NCBI GenBank assembly: GCA_950022655.1 | Contig: OX465580.1 | Location: 98,784,797 to 98,848,796, forward strand | DNA: 64,000 bases | Source: Alentia gelatinosa | Taxonomy: Eukaryota > Annelida > Polychaeta > Phyllodocida > Polynoidae | Reading direction: 5' to 3' | Shown here: piece after piece, positions 21,906-35,000 of the stretch | How positions within the stretch are numbered: position 1 is the first letter of the stretch | How the letters are laid out: every line of letters begins with the position of its first letter | The notes under the pieces: generated by a model | The model's database searches: none | The model's input: the letters and a program-made list of their open reading frames with translations, nothing else | Told to the model about the DNA's origin: nothing | Made by a program: the position numbers and the translations under genes

Positions 21906-24900
21906 TTAAATTAGGGAGAAGACCGGATTGAACAACCCAGTCCCCACTTGAGGAGAAGAAAGAAAGGTCCAATAGGTCAGAAGGGCTAGCCATACTATGT
22001 ATATAAGCTACTTCTAGAAAACCGTCATATTAACGGTGATCAACATTGTGAAACATACCGCATACATCACATTTTAATGTAAGATTCATAAAAGTATGGA
22101 ACTTCCTATACGTATAGTGCGGTTACACGAAACGGGCTCAATTTCATATGATTTGGTCTGAAAAGGAGCAACTGCCACATCGCAATTCGATCATATCGGG
22201 CTTCCGTTTTAATGGCTAACATCTGAAAATCCGTATTGTTTTGATAAACTTAACACATGGAAAAGGCAACCATCGTCTGCAGAAGAATACGGTGCCATCT
22301 AAACACAACATATATATTCTAATTGACAAAGGTCAGCTCTTTCCATGTGGTCAAGCAATCGGAACAGAAATAATGAAGAAAAAGATGCCCCTCATGCATG
22401 TATTTATTCTTATGGTAATGATCATAAGTCACAAATACTATTTAGTATTCCACAAATACACAGTTTTCCCCAGTACCCCATTAGAACCTCCATAACCATG
22501 TCGTGTTGTTCCATGTTGCATGATTAATTAGAATGTACTGCAATGTATTGCCCATTTATGAGGGTTTACCACTTGGTGGTTTCTCACAATAGCCGAATTC
22601 GCTGTATATACACTATATTCGAATGCACTCATGATAGTTCACTGCTTATTATATCAACTTAGCCCAAACACGACAGAACAGAAGGTGCTAATCACCTAAT
22701 GGCAGTAGATATCAGACCGTTTACACGTACAATAAAGAATGATAATTCAATTACATATATAAACGTGACGGAGACAGATTATGTTCAAACCCACAGGACA
22801 TATTTTGGAGGGTGATTACTTGATGCGACACTTTTTAGACAAATTACTTCATAAAAACATCCCTTCCATAAATAAAGGAGATCCAGTTAATAGCGACTGG
22901 AATTATCTTTTCTGAATCACTTGTGTATTGAATAATAAACTTCAAGGTGGTGAAATTGGAAGAATGTCACTGGAAATATCTTATCGGGTATAGAAATAGG
23001 TATTTGAAGTAACTATTATGACGCCCACTCACCTATTGGTGAGGGTATATGTACACGTTGTTTTATTTAGTCAACCAGAGTTTCTACCTTTATTCAACAA
23101 AAGGTACAAATGGACTGCCGGTTGGTCGCGATTGCCGACGTAACTGGGGTCGGTGTGAGCTGACCATTCCCCGACACTGTTTTGATTTGTTCACCCATTC
23201 CACCTCTGGCCGACAATCCAGTGCTCCTTACAGCCCACTGGAGTAACGGACCTCCCCAGCGTTCTTGAGGGGCTACTTGTCATAACCTGAGTAAACATCC
23301 AAGACAATGTACGGCGCCCATAGTTGTGTGCAATGGAGGTACAACTTGTAAGGATTCAATACCTACTCCCCCCCCCCCCTCAAACCTCTAGGAAAGCCGC
23401 AGGCACCGCACAACACAGAGGAACAACCGACAATGAGGTCCAGAACCAAACGGATCTATGACCCTTACCTCAGAAGCAGGGTTACAGAAGTACTTTCGAT
23501 TGCTATTTGGTTTGGGTGGAAAGTGTATTTACTTTGCTCAGTTTAGAGCAAAGCACTTCAAAACGGATTGCAAGTGACGAGGTGCATCATGAGTAAGACA
23601 TGTGCTGGATAAATCCTATGGGTTTATTACCATTGAATACTAACATTATTATTGTTGTAAAGAAATATACCCATTTTCTTATAACAGGTCAGAGCTTTCT
23701 TCAAACTATCAATAAGATCGTTTAATATTCGTTAAAGATTAACGACATAAGATAATGTGTATGTATACATACGTTTGCCATTCTCATTAACATAATTAAG
23801 TAAGTCCAATGCAGAGAACCAATTTCCTTCACCCAGTGAGGATGGTTCTAATTGATGTAACTGTACTATGTAATGAGAATATAGTTATAAGCTATGGGAA
23901 GAATGATGAAAATGTCAATCACCACTACTCCGGAAGTTGAACATCGGCTGTCTTATCAAACATTGTTGTCTCCTTAGCAACTATAACTAGAACCTGGTAC
24001 CGATCAGAAAGAAGTTACAAACGGGTACGGATTCAATGAATTCATATCATTCAAATCTGCGGATACAAATAAAGATTCACAATATATAATATATGGAATT
24101 AAGCATTTCTTAAAAACACACAAAACAGCAGTCAATAGTTGATCCCAGACCGCAGTGGCTGATAACAACGTTGAGTACAACTCACCTTTAAGGTACACAC
24201 AGAAGTTAGAGGTAAGTCCTGCCCGAGAGGCCAGTGGTTGAGAACTGAGTGTGGAGTCGGCGGCTCGACTACCTAGCTAGCCCTGACCCTCTGCAACTTA
24301 AACTTTCCCCGGGTCGCCCTGGAGACGCCGGTTGCTGAAGACCAATGATTGCGCAGGTGTGAGTCAGTGGTGGCGCTGATGTATGGTTTATTTAAGAACC
24401 GCTACGGAGTTGTCGTCAGATCGCGGTGGAGTGCCGAACGCTGCTCACCGCTTCCTCTGTGTTCACAGACGCTGGTGGAACGCGCGCGTCGCATTTGACG
24501 GAAATGCGTCCGGGTGGGGGCGCCACCGCCGCCGGCGGGTTAATCAACTCCGAGCACAACCTTTCGTCGTCAAACAATACCTGCTGCTGTGAGCGACCAT
24601 GGAAACTTGGAACCCTTCCCATTGAATACAGTCGGTGAACTCCGGTCTCGCTCTTAATGCGCACCTCACTTGTATGCATAAGCGGTAATCTTATTATTGC
24701 TCCAGTCGAAGCCACCTATAATCGCATTTACTACACGGCTGTTTTCGGAACGTCAGGCTACCTGTTGCGTTTCTTGAGTGGGACTCGACAGAGTTTGCAA
24801 GGTTTTTACAAGGGGGGAGGGGGGGGGGGGCAATGTGCGTTCCTCATATTAATCATAATTCACACTACATTGCAATACGATATGTTCTTACCATATCATC

Positions 24901-27877
24901 TATAATGAGATTTATTATGAGATTTGAAGTAAATTCACAATGTATGCATTGTGTCACTTAGACTAGTAGTAGATTCAGCTTATAGCTTATAGCCTGTAGA
25001 GGTTCTGCATCGGGAGAAAATTGATCGAATTCATATTAAAGCTACTCAAGTTTATGTATACCTTATCCGTTCCCTACCTACTACAGAGTGGCTAAATATT
25101 GCATGCGCTTAGAAGAAAGTACATTATTGTATTGATATTTCACATAAACATGAGAAAGACTTAATAGTTGAACTTATTTATCATTTCTTGTTCACACCAA
25201 GATAGTTTCCGTGTTGTCTTAAGGCCAAGAGGTTGCCATGGATCTGCTTAGGTACCTAAATATTTGGTGACTTAGAGGGAATCAACCAGTATAAGTTAAA
25301 TGGTGCATATTTGAGGCTTTAACAATCAAATTTAGTCATACTTCAATAATCAAATTGAGATACTGGTACAAAAGCAAAAATTGAAGTGGACACAAATTTG
25401 AAATTAGAACATATCTTTAATTTCATAATGAGTGAGTTTCAAACAGAAAAGTGTCAAAATATTAACAAAATGGTTTAGTATACAGATATAAAAATACAAA
25501 ATTCAAAAACATGAGAGCGCTCTCTACCTGTGAGGCACTCCCTCATAAATCTAGTTATAATACAGATTATATACAAAACGTTTATAATCTAGTGATGACC
25601 TGGTGCCGTATGGACCACTCTCTCGCGAGCATTTGTAATGCTGTGGGCGCAACGATACAGTACCGATAATCCCAGATTAGTCTCAAGCTAAATCTGCCCG
25701 GCAGCTCAATCTAGAAACAAAATAAGTAATGGCCGGGGCTTGGATATACCTCGAGCAATGTTTTAAATCCATTCAGAGGGCCCATAAAGGAGACTTGTAG
25801 GCAGATTTCTTGCAGTAAGTTTGAGTAATAGACGGTACGGGAATACATTAGGGTTTCAAGAGAACTAAATAAGTAATACTGGAAACTTTTGTAGATCAAG
25901 ATTGACATGGCAGACGACCAAAATAACCTGACCATTTTAAAAAGTTCACATTGATCAGTACCAATTAACCTTGTGTAAATCACACAATAAATCGCACTTT
26001 ATATAATGCAGATGTCCGCGTATATTAGTATGAAATACTAATTACACAGTGCTAAATATGGTTTACACTAATTTTAGTATTTCGATAACGGCAGAATTGG
26101 GGCTGTTCTAAAGAAATATAGTAACATACAGTTTTTGTAAACATTCTTCTCTGCCACATACCACCGACAATGGGTTTCCATTTTCATTTCAAGCAAAAAA
26201 GGGCACATTTCATTTATCGCTATGACAATGCGTCATGTTAAACTATCGTATCCCTTCTCGAGTTCTCCAGTTTCACAAAATAAATACATTCTGTAAAATA
26301 GATAATTATATATCGCTACCAAAATACAGTATATGTATATCCTTCAATAGAACCAGATCAGCTCTAATACTTATTAACTACTCAACCAAAGTGGCAGTTT
26401 TCACGGCAGTAAAATCGTTCCACTGTAATGATCTTCAAAGACCGCTTTTCTTATTTGGCGCTGTATCAAAAGCGTGAAAGTAGAGCTTACAACATAATTG
26501 AGATCGCACAGCAAGTATAACACATGCTTCCCCATTTTTTTCACTAGCAATGGAATTACAGGTGGTTTTACATTGTTCGGAATGTTTTAAGTCTAGTCAT
26601 CTGTCATATGTGTGAGACCAAAGTATCGAATGAATTTGATGTATTGATAAGTCTTGCACTGTGACCACATGTTACGTATATATAACATTACATCAATTCA
26701 GTCAGCGATGTGCAGCATATAAATCACAGATCAAAACTCAGCACGTTGGGAATGTTATACCACCTGATGTTTGAGACCTAGATGAGGACACTTTACCTGC
26801 CTTTACCTAACTTTCTTTCAAATTATTATGAGCTCATATCCGTGATTTTTTCCTGTGTTAGGATCAGGCGCAGATCACATTTTAACAACACGAGATGATG
26901 TACTCACTGATGAGCAGAGGGGTACTAAAGAACGGCCAGGTTTTCTGGAAGTAGCTCCATAATACTATGTCAATATTTACCCATATTGACTGTGCAATTC
27001 CCTTATAATTACATACTGATTTAGAAAGACTGAAAGGCGAGAATATATATCAAAAGCTACTGAACTTTGCATTGATTTCACCAAGCTGACCCTACAACAG
27101 TTCCGTTGTTGCTCTCTGGTGTGAAATTGGCAAAGCTCTTGTCGAAATCCCCCTATTGCAATTTCAAGTCCCAGGCATGAGACTAAACCATTGTTGATAC
27201 AAGAACCTCCGTTGATGAAGGTTTTAGCTCGGCAGTTTCATAACACTGGTAATGAAGAGAGAAACAGGTGCGACCTGTGTATCTAACAATACGTCTTATT
27301 GTGTGGGCTAACACTGCCTAAGCATATACGAACACTTGGTTTCCAAAATATCACACTTCAATTCTCCCTAGAGTTAGTATTAATTATTTCTAGCCAACCT
27401 ATTATGCATTTAGTTTTGCAGAAATCATGCCAAACGCGAATGGATCTACATATGCAGGCTATATTTTGTATTGTAATAACTAAACATTTCAAGTAAACCT
27501 GTGATAGAATTTAGTACCCATAAAATGTAACCTTATGCATTCCCATTTACACCGCTAAGAACTGATCAATGGCCGCAGGCCAACTCCAGAATTAAAAATT
27601 CCAAACATATACCACCTGAAATGTATCAAACCTTTTTTGACCAAGAAAATATTCACTTGGGAGACGACTTTAGACTACCTTATTCAATTCCCAATAACAG
27701 CCTCCTTATCATGATACTCGTTTTAGATAATTTTCAAGTTTGGATTTGAAATAGCAGCATTTGGAAGTGATTTGTGATATTTCCCGTGAGTAGTCATACA
27801 GGACTGAAGGAATGCCTGTAAAACGACTTTCGTCCATTAAACATATGTAGGAGATATACATTTCTTATTTCAAAATA

Positions 27878-27879
<2 letters not shown>

Positions 27880-27912
<33 letters not shown>
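27880..27912. repeat. AT dinucleotide microsatellite
   Basis: About 16 uninterrupted AT units. Confidence 0.9.
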
Positions 27913-27914
<2 letters not shown>

Positions 27915-28735
27915 AATATACTTTTTACATATATACAGATCCTAGTATGATTCTGAGAGAATAAATCTTAACAGGCTGTTGGTTGCTTGCTTGCGTTTCT
28001 AAGAAGTCAAGCCTTATGCACCTTCTGGCCTGCCAATTACTATCAATGATATATTTGATAGTTCAGACATAGCTAACGACTATTGTCTATTTTATTAGAG
28101 ATTTAGCAACTCAGACCATGTCAGACTATGTCATGTTGACTATCATATAAATATCATGTCTTAAACTACACATATTTAACCATGTTTCGGATTCCTATAT
28201 TTATAATCATTACACTACATGGATGGATTTTTTAGTGATAAGAAGACTAGGAAAGTAGAGCGGGCACATTATAGTGCCCTGGAAAGGGTCCTTTAACATC
28301 AAAAGCCTGAAACAAGGATCTGGACTGGTTTGACCACAACAAACTCACATGTAATAAACAGAAACCTAAAGGATTTGGTGTTAAATGACGATTGTGGTGT
28401 GTATTCAAGGTAAGTCCTTGTACCATATACATAATATATACAATGTTATACTTTGTTATGTCAGTGTTACTGTATCAGATATTTTTGGAAACAAACGGGG
28501 GCAGGGGCTAGAAATCGGATTAATGTGTATGTGTTAGAGAAAATGTACGTGTATTGTAAAGTCGAACTGTGAAGAGTCTGCCACGCGAGTTGTAATGTAA
28601 TGCAGAGAAGGCGTAAAGAAGAGGTTGTGTTGCTGCATCCTGCGCTATTTTGTGTGTGGGTATCTTAGTATTGTGTGAGATAATTTGCCTCTTTGTAGGA
28701 GCCAGGGACATCTCCGTAGCAGAAATTTATTTTGC

Positions 28736-28741
28736 AGGTAA
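28736..28741 (-). promoter_or_regulatory. Candidate poly(A) signal for DEPDC7
   Basis: The minus-strand hexamer AATAAA lies about 325 bp after the DEPDC7 stop. Plausible distance, but no other support. Confidence 0.25.
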
Positions 28742-29065
28742 GTATGAAGCGCCGCCTCTGTGTATAATTTGATGGAAAGACAAAAGAAGTACAACTTTGC
28801 CTATAATAGATACACGATATTGAAGTCAGACCATGAGGACCTTATATAAGTGTATATTCCGCTATATGGTTGTTGAGGATATCAGTATTGATGAAATGTC
28901 ATAATGAACCGTGTATCACTCGGAATTATCAATCGTTCTACTAAATCCTAGACTTTCTGCTATTATTGTCTGTCTGTAACGCCTACATCAACAAATACAA
29001 AACAACACTCTTCCATTCTGGCACGAGCATTAACAAACAACCACTGGACGGCAATGCACGGTCGT

Positions 29066-32000
29066 TTAGTGCAGGTGTGCGAAGTGGTCTCTGTGGAGTT
29101 GTGGGTGGTGCTTACTGAACTGTTTCAGCCGCTGCTTCTTCTCTTTCAGCGACAACTTTGTGTCGTCGAGAATAGTGTTCATTAGGGCCACTAGGGCGCT
29201 CTGTGTGTCATCCGTTTGCTGGCGTCTGAACTCGGCGTTCGAGACTTGGTGACAATACGTCAGCTCTGCCGGGGAAGGAAAAGGCGGGAACATTAGTAGT
29301 ATTAACAACAATCTCTCGTCTATATCATAAACTAGAAAACAAGTGCTTAGTGTGCATTTAAAAGCCAAAACTAGCAGGTTGAAATGTTCATTACTATATA
29401 CTCATGCCGTATTTACTGTAAATACGTACCGTTTTTGACATATAACGTAAAAATACTGTACGGACCACCTTGCCATAGACATTTATTAGATATTGGTTGT
29501 TAAGACAAACGAAATTAATGATTTTTTAAAAATTTTGGGTATATAGTAAATATATAACGTCCTACCATGCTTGTACAAGTCACAGAACTCGATGACAATT
29601 TAAGGTTTGTATGGAACTCGGCGTAAAGGCCTCGTTCTGTAAAAACCGTAAATTGTCATCTCGTTCTGTGACTTGTACAACATGGTTAGGACGTTCTATA
29701 TAATTACTGAACCAATACTTGGAGAACCAGGTATGCTCAAGGTAAACCCTGAACCCACCTGTATCAAAATACATACACTGGGTGCCTGTTTGTGTGATGG
29801 TTTTCCAGCCAATAACAAGGGAGGGAGGGAGGGAGGGAGGGAGGGAGGGAGGGAGGGAGGGAGGGAGGGAGGGAGGGAGGGAGGGAGGGAGGGAGGGAGG
29901 GAGGGAGGGAGGGAGGGAGGGAGGGAGGGAGGGAGGGAGGGAGGGAGGGAGGGAGGGAGGGAGGGAGGGAGGGAGGGAGGGAGGGAGGGAGGGAGGGAGG
30001 GAGGGAGGGAGGGAGGGAGGGAGGGAGGGAGGGAGGGAGGGAGGGAGGGAGGGAGGGAGGGAGGGAGGGAGGGAGGGAGGGAGGGAGGGAGGGAGGGAGG
30101 GAGGGAGGGAGGGAGGGAGGGAGGGAGGGAGGGAGGGAGGGAGGGAGGGAGGGAGGGAGGGAGGGAGGGAGGGAGGGAGGGAGGGAGGGAGGGAGGGAGG
30201 GAGGGAGGGAGGGAGGGAGGGAGGGAGGGAGGGAGGGAGGGAGGGAGGGAGGGAGGGAGGGAGGGAGGGAGGGAGGGAGGGAGGGAGGGAGGGAGGGAGG
30301 GAGGGGAGAAAAAAGAATAAAGGAGTAAAGGAAGAAGTGGGGGAGATAGGGGTGAAGGACAGATGGAAGGAGTAAACGAAAGATGATCACGGTACAGTGA
30401 TGAGTTGCTGCTATAGCTTTGCGTGCGTGTGTGGCAGTTTTTTATCTCACCCCTTGTACAAGTGTAGCCATAGGAATAACATTAGAAAAAAATACTCAAC
30501 GATCACCCCGGTAAAGTGACAATACTACTCCATGGTCGCGGCGTAGTGAATACGAGATGACGTCATAGGCGATTGACCAATCAGCGGCCAGGATTTCAGA
30601 GAGATGACAAGACAAGACAAGAAATTTCAACTCCCCTAACCTTGAAAGGGGTGAGATAAATCCAGAACCGCAATCGAATCGTAAATTAAACAATACTCCA
30701 CTCGTTTGAAAGTGCCGTAATCGTCACTCGGCTTCACCTCGATGAAGATTGCGGCCCTTCCAAACTCGTGGAGTATGGTGTATTTATACGATTCTCTATG
30801 CAGTTCTATATAAGTTTTTAATAACTGTACATAACATGCTTGTTATTGATTTTTATTCAGCCTTTCTTTATTCATTCTGATAAGTCCTTATAAGTTACAC
30901 ATTCCCGATATAGAACATGGACTAAAAGATCCCCTAATTTCATTTCAGCTCACCCATATGCATGTGCTGGCGGCCGTGGACAACGCTCTCCAGCCGGGAG
31001 TGAATGGTATCCTCGACGTCAGGGGGCACGCTGAACACAGCCTCACGATGGTCCACCATGAACCACACCACCTGCGCCGCCTGGTGGGGAGCCAGCACTT
31101 TGTTTTTCAAGATGGCTCCCGTGAAGACCTGCTCCAGGCACTCGTGGTTGGAGATCTGCAAGACGTACTCATGCATTTACTAGCGTATCAAAGAACACAT
31201 ATACCCTCACAGAAATATGCTATATACAGGTAAACTGAGAACGTGGCACCAGAGATCAACCAAACTAATTAAAGTTTACTTTTTTGTAATGACTTTGACA
31301 TTTTCTGTGCAACGCTAAATTACAACACACAGAGCTTGTGAAATCGAATTTATATGATTAAAAAAAAAAAATTTATATGAAATTTTAGATGAACGGGGTG
31401 GGTTACAATATTCTTAAAGTTAATATTTTGGTGAATGTAGTGCAACTAGGTACATGTTTATGAATATGGAATTGCTGTCTATACACACTTGAGTACCATA
31501 TGTTACATACCACCTTATTGCAAAAATCACCCGTAACATTTGATTAATGATAGTTCACGTTTATAACACCGAGTAATGCGATATCGTATCATACATGGAA
31601 ATTGCGAATCTTATAATAGAACATACGTTGTTACTAAGCCTCATTGCCTTCACGTCGACTGCGTATTGCATGAAGGTGAGTATCCGGTAAATCTCCTCCT
31701 GCATGGAGGAGGCCAGTAGCATCATGGACAGCTGGAGTGCCTGGAGGACGGTGCCCCGCCGGCCCTGCATCAACAGGTTCAGTAACGCCAGCTGCCGGAG
31801 AAAAGGAATTATTTATCACTACCGAGTGTTTTTACTCCTGTACCTTTTACCTGTCATGAATCTGACGGATAGGTAATTTAGTGACCAAATGAGTTCTACT
31901 TAACCTCGCGTTAAAGTATGGTTAGCTTTCCAATACATCCATTCTGGTTTATCTAAAATTCAAAATTGCACTAACCCATATAAATGTAGGTATATATAAA

Positions 32001-35000
32001 ATCCCTTTGCAGATTCCGTCTGATAAGGTCATTTCCTTTCCATTTCTCTCTCAGAGCCTCAGTAGCGAGAAATCAGAATCAATGTTGACAATATACATGT
32101 AAATATACACCATAAGGTTCTGCAGTAAATCATCTACCTGTAAGTCTGTGAAGTGGTCAGGCCACAGTGGTGGTGTTAAGCTGGTGTAGTGTTCAGCTAT
32201 GGCTGAAAACATCCTCTTTTTACGGAGGTCTTCAGTCTCCTCTGTCAGAGACAAATCCAGGACATCGCTCCCCTTTGGGCAGCATTCCAGGCAATCAGTA
32301 GCCGCCTCCATCCACGAGTCCTCGTCCCTTGGTGTCAGAAGGAGCCACAGGTATATTTATATTGCACATAAATGTGTATCAGAAAATGGTATTTATATAA
32401 AACGTCCTGACCATGCTGTACAAGTCACAGAACGAGATGGTAATTTATGCCTCGTTCCGTACAAACGGTAAATTATCATCGAGTTCTGTGACTTGTACAA
32501 GCATGGTTGGACGTTTTATATTTACTATATACCCAAAATCTTTTTAAAAAATCATTAATTTAATTTTCAACAACCGATATGTTAATAAACATGTTTGGCA
32601 AGGTGGTCCGTATTTCAGTGTACGGACCAGTGGTCCGTACAGTATTTTTACGTTATATGTCAAAACGGTACGTATTTACAGTAAATACGGCATGGGTATA
32701 TAGTAAACGGTAATTCCCATCAAATAATGGAAGTAGTTTCTTACCAGATCACGCCGAAATTATAATTTGAAGAGGCAAAGTAAGGGATACATATAACCTA
32801 TAATCGTACCAAAAATGAAGAAAATCGGCTGCACCGTTCCGAAGTTATCGGCGTTTTAATTTCGTCATAGCAATCGTCTTCTCTGGTGGCCAGTCACCCT
32901 CCCACCTCCCGATCCGCAGTTAATGTCAAGGTCGCTGCATAAATTAGCGGAGGCGTCGAGAAAATACACTGGCCACCAGAGCAGACGATTGCTATGACGA
33001 AATTCAATCGCCGATATCTTCATAACGGTGCGGCCGATTTTCTTCATATACCTTACTTGTGTTAAAATTTCATTGCTTAACTCCAACGGGAAGTGAAGTT
33101 GCGCATTCTGTACAACATGTCCATAGGTGTCATGAACCAATGACAATTTGGGCGACATTTTCAATCACGTGACCCCACGATTGTCGTGACTGAAAAACAC
33201 GTTTGGCTACACTACGCCTCTTAGACTCACGACATATCGCCTATTTACTAAAGTGTCGTGTCTATCGAACACTGACGGCAAAAACACGTCGCCCATAACG
33301 ATTGTCGTGACTGAAAAACAGGGCCCAGTACACTGTGTGGTGGCGTTGCCTATGATTTATATTATCCACCTATTCCGTAGTTTCCATAGGAATTGTATAG
33401 AGCGCCTGGATTCGCTACCTGGAGATTTTGGCATGTCAGAATCTCCGGCAGGAGATTATGGAAAAAAAAAGTCTGATCCAAAATTAGATCTAATCATAAT
33501 GTTCTTCAAAATAAGTTAATTTAATGTTCATTTGATATTAATCATTTATAATCAGTCACAACAATCTCATTTGCCATCAGAAATCACTGTCATAAAACGT
33601 TTTGCATACCAAAAACACAAAAAAATAGCGAACTATATAACTGGCGTAAGTATGTATACTCCGAATTACCCCCATGCCTGAAAGTGCTGTGGCATTATGG
33701 TGTAATCTGGAATTACATGCACTTTTTATTGTAATAGATTTATTGATCTTACAGGTGGATAATAGATACAATAACGACTGGTTTTGATTACGAGTGTCCG
33801 CAATCTCCTCATAGTTGACGACGTAATATCCTCGCTAATCGCTCGTATATTACTACGCGTCAACTGCTCGGAGACTACGGCCACTCGTAATCAAAACCAC
33901 TCATCATTGGGTATGTACTGACTGAACCAACAGATGTTTTCGTGAGTGTCTAGAACGCAAATGCTTGGAGCATCTGGGGGTATACCAGCAGTTTCAATCG
34001 TGTACAATCTCATCAGGCTATGATTGGCTGATCACACAAGTTTGTTCCTGTGGTGGAGATACTTATTATTATTGAATTTTTAGTTCATGTTGTTAGGTGT
34101 TCTTAAAAAACAAACCCAAAGAACTCGGCCACAAAAGAGTCGCCTCACTGGTGGTAGGATAGTTAAAGTAATGAGTGGTGCAAACTTTTTCTTTATGGCA
34201 AGCTTCTCCCTGTTACTGTTGAGGTGTGGGGGAAACAACTTGTGTCTGATTGGAATCCATTCAATTCTGAGCTGGGGTTCCTCGGCAGATTGTAACTGTG
34301 ACGGGTATAAATATGCCATGGCTATGGGGGGGGGGGGGGGGGGGGTCAGTATACATAGTTAACACAGCCATAGGTATATATAGACAATAATCGCTGGTTA
34401 TGTGGACAGGCGGCCGTAAACCATTGAGGCTGACGCGTAGTAATACACGACCGCTAGCGAATATATTACGACGTCAACCTCAAATGGTTTACAGAGCCGC
34501 CTGTCCACATAACCATCATTTGTTGCATTTATTATCAATCTTTTCGAATAAATTAAACCCAGTAATTGCCATATCAAAGGTTATAGCAATAAGGCCTATT
34601 TCTTTGCTCTATAGCACAAATGGATTATTTTCCCCGTATACCATGTTTTTGAGGCCATATACCAAAGATTTGAATCTGTACATCACAGTTATGGTATCTG
34701 ACATGGTTTACTGAGTCCCCATACATTTTCAATGGGGTTTTTGTATACGATGGATAATAAAATAATATTTAGGACACATAACCTCAGCTTGAATAACTCA
34801 CTTTTGCTCAAAGAGAGACGACATGGACCCGTGCCGTTTGAAGGCCAGGTTGGAGTATGCCAGAGTCTGCCGGTTGTTCTGAGGTGGGGACGCGCTGCTG
34901 TCAAAGCTAAGCATCCCGTCGAGGATGGGAATGTCGACCAAGGTCAATAGTCGCCCGATGACTACCTCCTGTCGTACTTCCTGTAACACTGCATCGTAGG

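Larger units (their letters stand above)
22000..29060. other. Large gene-poor region
   Basis: No protein family was recognised in any frame. It holds poly-C (about 23369) and poly-G (about 24810-24830) runs and an AT microsatellite (27880-27912). A relatively GC-rich island at about 24230-24650 holds only short ORFs that overlap on both strands and resemble nothing. Non-coding RNA genes cannot be excluded. Confidence 0.4.

Noticed and set aside
24383..24715. GC-rich island with overlapping ORFs on both strands
   Set aside because: No known family and the frames mirror each other, as expected from base composition alone.
29673..30390. Long open frames of GREG or PSLP repeats on both strands
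   Set aside because: A tetranucleotide array without stop codons is open in several frames automatically; it lies in an intron and has no other coding evidence.
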